From NCBI RefSeq assembly GCF_947170395.1, contig NZ_CAMVTE010000009.1:1-64000 (forward strand): DNA of 64,000 nucleotides, in the 5' to 3' direction. The notes under the pieces are model-generated. The model was given only the letters and a program-made list of their open reading frames with translations, was not told the origin of the DNA and searched no databases. This DNA comes from an uncultured Methanobrevibacter sp. (GTDB lineage: Archaea > Methanobacteriota > Methanobacteria > Methanobacteriales > Methanobacteriaceae). Made by a program: the position numbers and the translations under genes. Shown one piece after another: positions 1 to 9,077 of this stretch. Numbering within the stretch: position 1 is the stretch's first letter; every line of letters begins with the position of its first letter.

Positions 1-838
1 CATCTAAAACTTCTTGAATGGTTTCTTCTTTTACCTCTTCTTTTGGTTCTTCAGCTTCTAAAACTTCTTGAATGGTTTCTTCTTTTGGAGTTTCTTCTGC
101 TTCTATAACTTCCTGGATTGTTTCAGGCTTTTCACTTTCAACCTGATTGATAATGTCCTGAATTGTTTCCTCTTTAGTTTCTTCTTCAATAGGTTCAGCA
201 TCATCTTCATTATTCAGGATTTCTGCAATTTCTTCATCGGCCAAAATCTCTTCGATGAGTTTTTCTTCAACCTCATCGCCTTCCTGTCTTTTTTTGATGC
301 TTTCTTTAATCTCAGTTGTATCCTCGTCTTCTTTTTGGATTTTTTGAGATTCTTTTTCTCTTTCACTGTCTTTTCTTTTAGATTCTTTAATAAGTTCGTC
401 AATAGTAAATAAGTCTTTTAATTCATGTTTTTCATTGTTAGAGTCGTTATTAGGTGTCATAATATCAATCTGAGTTTCGTTCATTGGTTCTTGGAATTTT
501 TTAACTTTATTTTCGTAATTAATAAGTACCTGATTTTGAGATTCATAGTCTATGTTTTTGTAGTCGGTATCTTCAACCTCCACTTCATGTAAAATCTCAT
601 AATCATTGTCAATAGCATAATCTAGATTAGGTTGGGCAAAATTATTTTGGGAAATTTTATTTTCATCAGATGCTTTATTTTGACCATATGATAGAATTCC
701 ATCAAATGTTTCCTTAGAGATAACTGGTTTTTCATCAGTTTCCAATTCTTTGCCTCCATAATGTAGTTTAACTACAATTATGGCAATAGCACCAATAACT
801 AATATTGTAACCCATAATAATACTGTTAATCCGTTCAT
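1..838 (-). CDS. Membrane-anchored acidic repeat protein (partial, C-terminus off window)
   Basis: The frame is open from an ATG at 838 to the window edge (279 full codons seen). Residues about 4-23 form one hydrophobic segment (LTVLLWVTILVIGAIAIIVV), followed by a long hydrophilic region very rich in Glu, Asp and Lys. Towards the left edge the motif ETIQEVLEAEE recurs with slight variation. Inferred topology is a single N-terminal anchor with a charged, probably disordered or helical domain. No enzymatic motif was seen and the family was not recognised; an undetected folded domain may lie beyond the window. It is divergent from dapL, with about 320 bases between them. Confidence 0.6.
   Translation of the reverse strand, partial: MNGLTVLLWVTILVIGAIAIIVVKLHYGGKELETDEKPVISKETFDGILSYGQNKASDENKISQNNFAQPNLDYAIDNDYEILHEVEVEDTDYKNIDYESQNQVLINYENKVKKFQEPMNETQIDIMTPNNDSNNEKHELKDLFTIDELIKESKRKDSEREKESQKIQKEDEDTTEIKESIKKRQEGDEVEEKLIEEILADEEIAEILNNEDDAEPIEEETKEETIQDIINQVESEKPETIQEVIEAEETPKEETIQEVLEAEEPKEEVKEETIQEVLD
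3..86 (-). repeat. Direct repeat encoding ETIQEVLEAEE motif
   Basis: A 30-base stretch at 3-32 is repeated identically at 57-86, a 54-base (18-codon) period. A diverged third copy starts near 102 and a weaker fourth near 150. The spacing preserves the reading frame of the minus-strand acidic protein, so this is an in-gene coding repeat and not a mobile or CRISPR repeat. Confidence 0.75.
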
Positions 839-1103
839 TTTTCCCAACTTCAATCCTTTGTTTATAGTATAATATATTTATGTAAAATCGTTAATTTAAA
901 TATTTTCATGCTTTTTTAGATTTTTTCTATTTTTTGTTTAATTATTTTGTAACTTAAAATTTATGGTTCAATGGGGCTGATTTTTTATTATAAGTTTTCA
1001 TTTCAAAAAATAATATTTAAAATTCTTGTTTTTATTCGGACTTTTCTTAATTTTTATTTTTTTAATTTTTAGTAAAATATTAAGATTTTTTGCAATACAT
1101 CAT

Positions 1104-1111
1104 TTTATATA
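1104..1111 (+). promoter_or_regulatory. TATA box for dapL
   Basis: TTTATATA lies about 50 bases before the dapL ATG, in the 320-base gap between two divergent genes. A TGAGGATT ribosome-binding site sits just before the ATG. The rest of the gap (839-1103) is AT-rich with poly-T runs, and no gene was seen in it. Confidence 0.5.
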
Positions 1112-1158
1112 TTCTAAAATTAAAATATAAATTAGATTAATATTTATGAGGATTAATC

Positions 1159-2394
1159 ATGGTTGTTAAAATTAATGAAAACTATCTTAAATTAAAAAGC
1201 AGTTATCTTTTTGTCGAAGTGGCAAGAAGAGAAGCGGAATTTGTAAAAGCAAATCCTGATGCAAACGTTATTAAAATGGGTATTGGTGATGTAACTAAAC
1301 CGTTAGTTCCTGCTGTTGTAAAAGCGTTCCATGATGCAGTTGAAGAAATGGGCAAAGCAGAAACTTTCATGGGTTATGGGCCTGAACAGGGATATGACTT
1401 TTTGGCTGAAGCCATTATTAAAAACGATTATAATAAGTATGGAATCGAGCTTGATACCGATGAGGTCTTTATCAGTGACGGTGCAAAATGTGACACAGGT
1501 AACATTCAGGAAATATTTGGAATCGACAATAAGATTGCAGTAACCGATCCGGTCTATACAGTTTATGTTGATACAAATGTAATGGCTGGAAGAACCGGTG
1601 AGATGGGTGATGACGGAATGTATGAAGGCTTAACTTATCTCAAATGCAATACCGAAAATGGTTTTGTGCCTGAACTTCCATCAGAACCTGTTGACATTAT
1701 CTATTTATGTTATCCGAACAACCCTACCGGAACCACTCTTACAAAAGACCAACTGAAAGTATTTGTTGATTGGGCAAAAGAAAATAAAGCTATCATTTTA
1801 TTTGATTCTGCTTATGAAGTATTCATCAATGAGGATAATGTTCCGCACAGTATTTATGAAATTGAAGGGGCAAAGGATGTAGCTATTGAATTTAAAAGCT
1901 TTTCAAAAACTGCAGGATTTACAGGAACCCGTTGTGCATACACAGTCGTTCCTAAACAATTGAAAGGATATGACAGTGAAGGAAATGGAGTGGAAATAAA
2001 TCCGTTATGGAACAGAAGACAAACCACAAAATTCAATGGTGTTTCATACCCTGTACAAAGGGCTGCTGAAGCAACATATTCTCCAGAAGGAAAACAGCAA
2101 ATCAAAGAGGTCATTGACTACTACATGGCAAATGCAGAAATCATTAGACAAAGCCTGTCCGATTTGGGTCTTGAAGTTTATGGTGGCGTAAGTTCACCAT
2201 ATATTTGGGTAAAGACTCCTAATGATATGGATTCATGGGCATTCTTTGATTTATTGTTAAATGAAGCTAATGTTATCGGAACTCCGGGGTCCGGCTTTGG
2301 TCCAAGTGGAGAAGGTTATTTAAGATTAACTGCATTCAACACTTTAGAAAATACTAAAGAGGCAATGGACAGAATTTCAAAATTGGAGTTTTAG
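1159..2394 (+). CDS. dapL: LL-diaminopimelate aminotransferase
   Basis: This is a 411-residue fold-type I PLP aminotransferase. It converts tetrahydrodipicolinate with glutamate directly to LL-diaminopimelate in the lysine pathway, as known for methanogens. Seen: the N-terminal GIGDVTKPL motif typical of DapL, YPNNPTG at 185-191, and the PLP-lysine motif [12 protein letters not shown] with K250. Length matches the family. The start is supported by a TGAGG site and a TATA box. In this order the product feeds protein lysine and, by inference, the lysine of pseudomurein. Confidence 0.93.
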   Translation: MVVKINENYLKLKSSYLFVEVARREAEFVKANPDANVIKMGIGDVTKPLVPAVVKAFHDAVEEMGKAETFMGYGPEQGYDFLAEAIIKNDYNKYGIELDTDEVFISDGAKCDTGNIQEIFGIDNKIAVTDPVYTVYVDTNVMAGRTGEMGDDGMYEGLTYLKCNTENGFVPELPSEPVDIIYLCYPNNPTGTTLTKDQLKVFVDWAKENKAIILFDSAYEVFINEDNVPHSIYEIEGAKDVAIEFKSFSKTAGFTGTRCAYTVVPKQLKGYDSEGNGVEINPLWNRRQTTKFNGVSYPVQRAAEATYSPEGKQQIKEVIDYYMANAEIIRQSLSDLGLEVYGGVSSPYIWVKTPNDMDSWAFFDLLLNEANVIGTPGSGFGPSGEGYLRLTAFNTLENTKEAMDRISKLEF

Positions 2395-2403
2395 GTGTTT
2401 AAT

Positions 2404-3099
2404 TTGAAAGCTAAATTTGAAAAACCAGTAGAAATAGAGCCTGGAGATTCATTTAAGATAGTTTTGTCCAAATATGGTGCTGTTGCATTGGACAAACAGG
2501 AAAACTTGTCAGATTTACTTGGTGATGCAAAGGGAGATTTGGATTTGGAAAAAGGCAGTCTCATTTTTGAAGATTTTGAATTGCCAATTCAGGTCATCGG
2601 ATTTTTCACCGAAGAGTTTAATCAATGGTCATGGGCATGGGATAACGACAGCATAGGCTTGGATGACAGCATTATCCAATCCGCTCGCCAAATGAAAGCT
2701 ATTGGGGATGAATTCAGCATTCCTCAATTGAACACTCCAATCATTGAGACTGATTTGGATACCTGCCATACTTTTGCAATGGTTACAACTTCAGTTTTGG
2801 ATTTGGATGCATATTATGCAGTGCCTGAAGACGGACTCATTATCTTTGTAGCTGTAAACTCTGATTTAATCAAGGATAATGACTCTCCTGAAAAATTCAG
2901 AATAAATTATGCTATTTTCCAGAAAAACTTCAATGTATTTCCTAGAATAGCTTTTGAAGCATATACCAAACTTAAAGGTTACACTTTCAAACCCAATGAT
3001 GATTTTGCCGTTGCCAAAATAGGTGAAAGCAGAGTTATTGTAGGATTTACTGAAAGAGGAAACGTAACCCATATTCAATTGCTTTTAGAGGAAGATTAG
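2404..3099 (+). CDS. DUF6882-like protein
   Basis: This soluble protein has about 231 residues. The tryptophan-rich stretch WSWAWDN followed by SARQMKAIGDE and a later DAYYAVP block resembles DUF6882, judged from memory. Two starts are possible: TTG at 2404, placed six bases after AGGTG, or GTG at 2395, directly abutting the dapL stop and preceded by GGAG. The TTG reading mimics the AGGTG-spacer-start pattern used elsewhere in this window. It lies in a run with two further small genes and probably shares the dapL transcript. The function is unknown. Confidence 0.6.
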   Translation: MKAKFEKPVEIEPGDSFKIVLSKYGAVALDKQENLSDLLGDAKGDLDLEKGSLIFEDFELPIQVIGFFTEEFNQWSWAWDNDSIGLDDSIIQSARQMKAIGDEFSIPQLNTPIIETDLDTCHTFAMVTTSVLDLDAYYAVPEDGLIIFVAVNSDLIKDNDSPEKFRINYAIFQKNFNVFPRIAFEAYTKLKGYTFKPNDDFAVAKIGESRVIVGFTERGNVTHIQLLLEED

Positions 3100-3106
3100 G
3101 GATATT

Positions 3107-3700
3107 ATGAATAAGGATTTGGTTGAGGAAATTGAATACATGATAGATTTACTTGCTAAATCTGGATTTTTTGATGTCAGTGAAATAGAAGAAATCTTGG
3201 AGGATCAGTTTATCGATGAGGACATTGATTTTTCCAAGTTCGACATTTCTTTAAATAGTTTTGATAATGTTAATTTTAATAAACTGGAAAATGTTTTCAA
3301 AGCACTGGCCAATGAAGATATTGTAGCTATTCATAATTGCGGTTATGATTTACAGGAAGGAGTTGGCGATGCTTTTGAACTCAATGTTCATTTAAGAAAC
3401 AATAAATTCAATCCCAGGGGGTTTTGCTTTTACACCTTTGAGGATATTGAGGATGCAATTTGGGATAACAAATTGAAAATAACCTTCGGTGATTTTGAAG
3501 ACAGTGAGAAAAAGGCATTGGAAATAGGCAGAACTGTCAAAAAATATCTTGAAAAAGATTTTACAATTGTTTGGGATGAAACTGTAAACAATCAGATTGA
3601 AATTAATCCTTTTAAATGGGATAAGTCTTTTGACGGTCAAAAGGAATATGAAATAGAAGGTGCATATGATATTTTCATTAATAGACAGGTGTTAAAATGA
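3107..3700 (+). CDS. DUF6891-like protein
   Basis: This 197-residue soluble acidic protein has the features I associate with DUF6891: an N-terminal 'LLAKSGFFDVSEIEEI' helix, ALANEDIVAIHNCGYD, the block GFCFYTFEDIEDA, then FGDFED, a GRTVKKYL helix and a Trp-Asp near the C-terminus. It starts seven bases after the DUF6882-like gene and overlaps the next gene by four bases, so the three are likely co-translated. The biochemical role is unknown. Both DUFs occur in bacterial lists of accessory or immunity-like proteins, but that is a weak hint only. Confidence 0.6.
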   Translation: MNKDLVEEIEYMIDLLAKSGFFDVSEIEEILEDQFIDEDIDFSKFDISLNSFDNVNFNKLENVFKALANEDIVAIHNCGYDLQEGVGDAFELNVHLRNNKFNPRGFCFYTFEDIEDAIWDNKLKITFGDFEDSEKKALEIGRTVKKYLEKDFTIVWDETVNNQIEINPFKWDKSFDGQKEYEIEGAYDIFINRQVLK

Positions 3701-4293
3701 ATACTCGTTCACTAAAATTAATTCGTGAAGTAATGGTTAATTCAGGCAAATGGATTTCTATAGAAATAGCTCAGGATTCAATTTATCTTGGATTTAAGGA
3801 TGTCGAGTTAGGAACTCCTAAGGAAACTGAAGACTTTTTCCTTACAGTCCGATTTGCTGCTGAATCATTTGTTTCTATTTTCTACAACAACATTTGGGAT
3901 ATCGATTTTTTAGCCAAATATGATTTTAAAAACCAACTGTTGAGTGAAAATGTATTGTTTGATATTGAAGAGGTCAAGTTTATTGATTTTGAATATCTCA
4001 ATACCTTTTTCTATGACTATAAAAAAGAAAAAACAATCTCTGTCGATGAGGAGTTTGATATTCATAATATACGCAATGACTTTTTCATGCTGATTAAAAC
4101 CAAGGAGATAGGAATTGTTGTTGGTGGAAATCAGATGGATTTCTTCACCAATCACGAAAGGCTTGATGATTCTTCACTTAGGGAGCTATCCAACCAGTGG
4201 ATGCTTTACTTTTTAAAGTATCACATGAAAAGAAATATCATAATTAAAGATCCGATGTGTGAAAATCATCCGTTGTTAAACACTAAAAAATAG
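3697..4293 (+). CDS. Uncharacterised soluble protein
   Basis: This is a 198-residue protein whose ATG overlaps the stop of the preceding gene (ATGA), which implies translational coupling. It has no transmembrane segment or signal peptide and no motif that I recognise. It is rich in aromatic residues (repeated Phe and Tyr) with a mixed alpha/beta pattern. It is the last gene of the dapL-DUF6882-DUF6891 run and is followed by a hairpin. Confidence 0.55.
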   Translation: MNTRSLKLIREVMVNSGKWISIEIAQDSIYLGFKDVELGTPKETEDFFLTVRFAAESFVSIFYNNIWDIDFLAKYDFKNQLLSENVLFDIEEVKFIDFEYLNTFFYDYKKEKTISVDEEFDIHNIRNDFFMLIKTKEIGIVVGGNQMDFFTNHERLDDSSLRELSNQWMLYFLKYHMKRNIIIKDPMCENHPLLNTKK

Positions 4294-4296
4294 TTG

Positions 4297-4323
4297 AATA
4301 GATATTATTTTTAAATATCTATT
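4297..4323. terminator. Hairpin terminator between convergent genes
   Basis: AATAGATATT at 4297-4306 pairs perfectly with AATATCTATT at 4314-4323 across a seven-base loop. T-rich sequence follows on the plus strand. It starts four bases after a stop codon and separates the plus-strand run from the minus-strand signalling operon, so it may serve both directions. Confidence 0.5.
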
Positions 4324-4348
4324 AAATTATATTTTCTCATTTTTAAGT

Positions 4349-4972
4349 TCAATGTGGAATATGGCCTACAATGAAGTCATAAATGTGCCATATACCTGAT
4401 ACAAAACCATTATACTCATTATTGTGGATATTACTCATATCATCTTCAATACGGTCGTCAACCTCTTTTATGAAGGTTGTGTTGTTGTAATCGTGTTCTG
4501 TGAAATAATGAACCTGTATTGCGTAATTTGTATCCTCTTTTGAAAATACGTAATTCACACCAATAGGGCTCCAGATTTCATCAGTGTCTCTTGAAGGATT
4601 TGTGAAATACTGTTTTGAAACAGGCACTCCACCTATTGTACTGTTTTCATTTTTGATTACTTTATATCCCCCATCTTCCATGGACCTAAATTTTGCTTCC
4701 GATATGGAGGTTATATGGTCTTCAGGCCAGTCATCCCAATGGTCTATATAGACATATTCATTGGTAATTGCGTGTGGGGTTTTGGACATGTTGGTTAAAT
4801 TCAGTTCATCTGTTGTATTCCATGCTTGAGGCACAACGGTTATACTGTGGCCGAAATCAACAGTTCTGTCTGTCTGGAAGCTTAAAAAGCTATTGATTCC
4901 ATTAATGTTAACTGCAATGAAAATAATGAAAACTATGATAATGAATGTTCTTACAATATCCTGTTTTCTCAT
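4349..4972 (-). CDS. Membrane-anchored extracytoplasmic protein, unknown
   Basis: This 207-residue protein has a basic N-terminus and one hydrophobic segment at about 9-27 (TFIIIVFIIFIAVNINGI), followed by an extracellular-looking domain with several Asn-x-Ser/Thr sites and many aromatics. The pattern of beta strands recalls PsbP-like surface proteins, but no family can be assigned. Its ATG overlaps the stop of the upstream glycosyltransferase gene by four bases, so the two are translationally coupled. Inferred role: surface partner of the glycan made by the transferase. Confidence 0.55.
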   Translation of the reverse strand: MRKQDIVRTFIIIVFIIFIAVNINGINSFLSFQTDRTVDFGHSITVVPQAWNTTDELNLTNMSKTPHAITNEYVYIDHWDDWPEDHITSISEAKFRSMEDGGYKVIKNENSTIGGVPVSKQYFTNPSRDTDEIWSPIGVNYVFSKEDTNYAIQVHYFTEHDYNNTTFIKEVDDRIEDDMSNIHNNEYNGFVSGIWHIYDFIVGHIPH

Positions 4973-6711
4973 TGGTCTTTTCCTCCTTTATGCACTGTTT
5001 TTGCCCATTTTCTTTCTTTTCTTGTCATCATGTTATGCATTGTCAAGAAAAACAATGGAATTAAATGGAAACAATAAATGTAATATTTGACTAAATCTTT
5101 TACAAAGTCAAGAGGTCCTAATTTATCTCTTAAAAGAGCTAAAATCATTCCTGGGAAAAATGCAATAGCTGATAATATTCCTACAATAATAGGGGCTTCC
5201 ATTCTGATTAATGTAACGTTCTGGAAGAAGAACCAGGAAATTGCATTGAGTATTGTAATTACAAATCCGAAGAAGATTAATAAGTTGAAACTGTAAAATG
5301 AAATGTGTTCTATTACATTGAATTTTTTTAATAGCGGAATGTTTGATCTTAAAATTTGAGGAAGATACACAAATAATGTTTCAAAGTTACCTATAGCCCA
5401 TCTTGTTCTTTGCCTAAAGAAAGCTTTCCATTCAGTAACTGCTTCCTGATATACTGCACATTCTCCGCAGTAACTGATTTTTCCGCCCTGAAGGATTATT
5501 TTAATAGCTAAATTTAAATCTTCAGTAACTGCAAATCCGTCCCATCTTCCGCAATCAATAATGGCTTGTTTTTTTACGAATTGGCCGTTTCCACCTAAAA
5601 ATCCGGTATGGCCTAAATTATCTTTTGCGATTAATGTATTTCCAAAGGTTGAAAATTCAACATGCTGCATACGGGCAAGGAAGTTCTCGTTTTTATTGAA
5701 CATTTTTACCCTTGACTGAACACCGTCAATGTCTTCTCCAAGATATTGGACGACAGTCTGGAGATAATCCGGTTTGATTTGGGTATCTGCATCGAAAACT
5801 CCAATGATTTCTCCTCTGGATAATGTTAATGCATCATTTAAAACAAATCCTTTACCTTTTCCTGACCTTGGAGGGTGTCGGGTAACGATTTTAACTTGAG
5901 GGAGTTCTTTTTTTAAGTCAGCCAATATTTCTCCAGTATTATCAGTTGAACCGTCATTAACGACGATTAGTTCGTATTGTGGTTCTTCATCGATGTGGTA
6001 ATCAAGTCCGCACACGCTTCTCACGGTTTCGGCAATTGTAAATTCCTCGTTGTGTGCAGGGATAAAAATACTGACAAAAGGTAGTGTTTCTGGTGGTTTT
6101 GGTTTTTTCTGTTTCTTGATACTGACTATTGAATTAATAAGCATAGCTCCTGTTGGGATTAACAGAACCCATTGTAGCCATGTTGCATTTCTGGATAAAA
6201 CAGCAATTATGATTAATGATACACATAAAATTAAAAGCAAACTTGAATCGGATTTTTCAATTAGAAGTTCAACGCTTTTTTCTTTGACTTTGGATTGGGC
6301 TTCCTTAATATTTTGAATGTTCTGTTCATGTTTTCTTAAAGCCACCGCCATTGAACGTTGGAATTCTGCCTCGTCAAGAGGTTTGATTAAATATCCATAA
6401 GGATTACTCATCAGTAATTTATCAATGGTTTCATTGAATAAATCTCCAATTATGATAATTATTGGAATGTTGAAAAGCTCCAAATCTTCAGTCAATTTGA
6501 TTAAATCAATATCTGGGATTTCTGAATCTAAGATTATCAGGTTGGCTTCAAGTTCGTCCACTTTTCTAAAGATATCCACTTCTTTGGATGCTGAACCTAC
6601 ATAATCGTAGTCATAATTTTCAACATATTCTTGTATAAAGCCCAATAACTCTTTTTGAGCACTTATTGCAAATATTTTAGGTTTACCTTCAATTAATTGG
6701 AATTCAGTCAT
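4969..6711 (-). CDS. Receiver-like domain fused to membrane glycosyltransferase family 2
   Basis: The protein has 580 residues. Residues 10-125 resemble a response-regulator receiver with D62 in LDSEIPD and K110 in IKP. However, the N-terminal acidic pair is replaced by AISAQ, and the usual Thr/Ser after the fourth strand is Gly, so phosphorylation is doubtful. Two transmembrane segments follow (157-195), then a processive-type GT2 domain with AHNEE, D308-A-D310, TED 396-398 and QRTRW 434-438, then three more membrane segments. This matches cellulose/hyaluronan-synthase-like enzymes that polymerise sugars at the cytoplasmic face and export them. It sits in an operon with two kinases and a regulator, so signal-gated polysaccharide synthesis is inferred. 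Confidence 0.85.
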   Translation of the reverse strand: MTEFQLIEGKPKIFAISAQKELLGFIQEYVENYDYDYVGSASKEVDIFRKVDELEANLIILDSEIPDIDLIKLTEDLELFNIPIIIIIGDLFNETIDKLLMSNPYGYLIKPLDEAEFQRSMAVALRKHEQNIQNIKEAQSKVKEKSVELLIEKSDSSLLLILCVSLIIIAVLSRNATWLQWVLLIPTGAMLINSIVSIKKQKKPKPPETLPFVSIFIPAHNEEFTIAETVRSVCGLDYHIDEEPQYELIVVNDGSTDNTGEILADLKKELPQVKIVTRHPPRSGKGKGFVLNDALTLSRGEIIGVFDADTQIKPDYLQTVVQYLGEDIDGVQSRVKMFNKNENFLARMQHVEFSTFGNTLIAKDNLGHTGFLGGNGQFVKKQAIIDCGRWDGFAVTEDLNLAIKIILQGGKISYCGECAVYQEAVTEWKAFFRQRTRWAIGNFETLFVYLPQILRSNIPLLKKFNVIEHISFYSFNLLIFFGFVITILNAISWFFFQNVTLIRMEAPIIVGILSAIAFFPGMILALLRDKLGPLDFVKDLVKYYIYCFHLIPLFFLTMHNMMTRKERKWAKTVHKGGKDQ

Positions 6712-6721
6712 ATATAATCAT

Positions 6722-7132
6722 TTATTCTGTAAACCCGCTTGCTTCATTGATTCTCTTTTCTTCCAATTTAGCACGGTTAATTGTGATTTTAAGTGTTTTG
6801 TCTAATTTGTTGATATCATATGGTTTTGAAACAAATCCGTAAGAACCTTTGACATTTGACTTTTCAAATGTGTCGGTATCTGTGTTTGCAGTCAAATATA
6901 TGATTGGAATTCTGAGCTCTGAGATAACTTCTGCAGCTTCAATTCCTTCCATTTCTCCTTTTAATTTAATATCCATTAAAACAACATCTGGTACTGTTTC
7001 TGCAGCAGTATCTATTGCGTCTTGACCGGTGTCAACAGTGTCAACTATTTCGTATCCTAATTCTTCTAAACTGTATTTCAAATCAAGTGCTGTAATAGCT
7101 TCATCTTCTACAATTAAAATTCTTTCATTCAT
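6722..7132 (-). CDS. Single-domain response regulator
   Basis: This 136-residue CheY-like receiver is complete: acidic residues E9-D10, phospho-acceptor D54 in LMDIKLKG, T81 in LTAN, and K103 in SKP. There is no output domain. It lies ten bases upstream of the receiver-glycosyltransferase gene and 66 bases downstream of two histidine kinases. The inferred role is to carry phosphate from the kinases and act through protein contact, possibly on the fused degenerate receiver of the glycosyltransferase. Confidence 0.9.
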   Translation of the reverse strand: MNERILIVEDEAITALDLKYSLEELGYEIVDTVDTGQDAIDTAAETVPDVVLMDIKLKGEMEGIEAAEVISELRIPIIYLTANTDTDTFEKSNVKGSYGFVSKPYDINKLDKTLKITINRAKLEEKRINEASGFTE

Positions 7133-7198
7133 TTTATCCTTCCCATTATACTCTAAAATTTTTATTATTCATTTTATTTATAGTTTAACTCTTTTAAT

Positions 7199-9070
7199 TT
7201 ATTCTTCAATAGTATGTTCCATATCAAGTGGGAACGTTAATTTGTATCCGGTTCCATGTTCATATTGAATAAGTTCAATTTTTCCATCCAGTTGTTTTGT
7301 GAGATTTTTAATAATCTCACAGCCAAGATTTTTAGTTATGGCTTTAGGATTTTCAATACCCACTCCATTATCTTTGAGGATTAACTGGCCTGTTGCATTG
7401 TCCAATTTGGATATTTGTTTAAATATCTTTTTGTTAGGGACGCTTTTATCAGGGAATGCGTGTTTGATTGCATTCATGGTCAGCTCATCAATAACCAATA
7501 ATAAAGGAGTAATGACTTCAATGGTTAAATTGATGTTTTCATCCACATCGGATACAAATTCAATTCCATCTCTCAAACCAATCAAACCTCTTAATTGACT
7601 GTCTTGGTCTATAATATACTCTTTTAAGTTAATATTTTTAAAGTCAGTAGTATTATAGGTTTTTTCGTGTAAAATTGCAAGTGAAGAGAGTCTTGATTGC
7701 ATGTGGTCAATGATTATGCTTGGCTTGTTTTTATAAGCTCTTTTCTCTAAGTTCAGGAAACTGTTCAATACTTGCAGGTTGTTTTTAACCCTATGGTGAA
7801 CTTCCTTGATTAAGATCTTTTGATGTTCGTTTGCCTCAATCAATTCTTTTTGTTTATTTCTCTCTTCGGTAATGTCGGTTAAAAATCCAATACTGTGGGT
7901 GGCTTGTCCGAATTCAAACCTTTCAATGTAAATGTCACATGTTTTTTGATGGTTTTCGTCTCCATGCACATTATATGTGAAGCTTGCATCAAGGTCGTTC
8001 ACTTCACCGTCAAACAGTTGTCTGAATCTGCATTTGACATCTTCTTCAACAATATTGTCTATAACTTCTCTTGAGTGATGATATTCCAGTGGGTCAACTT
8101 CGCAAATTTCGTAGAATCCTTCTGAAAATTCATGTTGTTTAGCACTCAATGGTTCGATGAGCAATGCTAATTTTTTACTGTTTTTAAAACCTTTCAATAG
8201 GAAATCAACAGGTCTTGTCATTTTTCTGTTTGAATCTGTACTCACATCCTTCAGCAAACCATAACGACTAACCAGATTTCCGTTTTCATCGAATTTGGAA
8301 TAAAGATTAACTTCAATATATTTTAAAGTTCCGTCATCGGTTCTAATTCTAATGACGGATTCATAATTTGTTCTTCCTTGATCCATTACCCTAAGTATTT
8401 TTTCAAGTATTGGTTTGTCTTCTTGAATAACTAAATCAAAGATAATGTTGTAATATTCATCATTTTCCTCCCTAGGACGGTTGATGATGTTATAGATACC
8501 TTGTGTCCAGCTGTATCTATCCTTAATTTTGTAGTAACTTCCAGTTTGTGAAAAGTATTCAATCAGATGTGCCTTTTCTTCATATCCTTCAGTTTCAGGT
8601 ATAAATAATTTACTTTCGCTGTTGTCCCTGTGTTCTGAAATTAGGATAATCTTACCCATGTCACAAAGGATTTTAATATTTGAAAATCTAGCAAGTTTCT
8701 CATTAAAATGATAATAAAATCTCATTTTTTTCATTTCTTTTGTTTGATAAACTTCTCTAAGTGGTTCAGCTAGAATTTTAAAAAATCCTGGGGAAGTTTT
8801 ACTTAGCAAACGTCCTGCAACATCTTCCTGTTTAATATGGCCTCTAACAAGTGCACTTAAACCTAATCTTTCTATAATAAAATCTTTTCCATCATCATAT
8901 GGAATAAAAAGATCAATATCGTTGGAGATGTTGTTTAATGTTGTTTCAAAAGGCATTTTCATGACTTCAAATTCTGCCGGAACTTGGGTAAACAAGTCTC
9001 TTTCTGAAATATCATAGATACGTACTTCTTCTGTATCTTCTAATTTACGATATTCTTTTTCTATTCTCAT
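7199..9070 (-). CDS. Cytoplasmic PAS-containing sensor histidine kinase (HisKA_2 type)
   Basis: This 623-residue protein has no membrane segment. The sensor half carries PAS-like regions (about 165-285, ending RYGLLKDVS, and about 300-405, ending SIGFLTDITEE). The phospho-acceptor helix reads EVHHRVKNNLQVL, with H426 the expected site. The ATPase part shows the N-box NAIKHAFP (533-540) and G-box DNGVGIE (567-573). This is the HisKA_2/HATPase arrangement common in methanogens. It is a paralogue of the gene seven bases upstream, clearly colinear along the whole length. The signal sensed is unknown; it presumably phosphorylates the adjacent response regulator. Confidence 0.9.
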   Translation of the reverse strand: MRIEKEYRKLEDTEEVRIYDISERDLFTQVPAEFEVMKMPFETTLNNISNDIDLFIPYDDGKDFIIERLGLSALVRGHIKQEDVAGRLLSKTSPGFFKILAEPLREVYQTKEMKKMRFYYHFNEKLARFSNIKILCDMGKIILISEHRDNSESKLFIPETEGYEEKAHLIEYFSQTGSYYKIKDRYSWTQGIYNIINRPREENDEYYNIIFDLVIQEDKPILEKILRVMDQGRTNYESVIRIRTDDGTLKYIEVNLYSKFDENGNLVSRYGLLKDVSTDSNRKMTRPVDFLLKGFKNSKKLALLIEPLSAKQHEFSEGFYEICEVDPLEYHHSREVIDNIVEEDVKCRFRQLFDGEVNDLDASFTYNVHGDENHQKTCDIYIERFEFGQATHSIGFLTDITEERNKQKELIEANEHQKILIKEVHHRVKNNLQVLNSFLNLEKRAYKNKPSIIIDHMQSRLSSLAILHEKTYNTTDFKNINLKEYIIDQDSQLRGLIGLRDGIEFVSDVDENINLTIEVITPLLLVIDELTMNAIKHAFPDKSVPNKKIFKQISKLDNATGQLILKDNGVGIENPKAITKNLGCEIIKNLTKQLDGKIELIQYEHGTGYKLTFPLDMEHTIEE

Positions 9071-9077
9071 GTTATCT

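Noticed and set aside
68-412. Plus-strand 114-codon Phe-rich frame
   Set aside because: It is the antisense of the acidic Glu/Lys-rich minus-strand gene; poly-Glu and poly-Lys codons read in reverse give Phe/Ser/Leu-rich nonsense.
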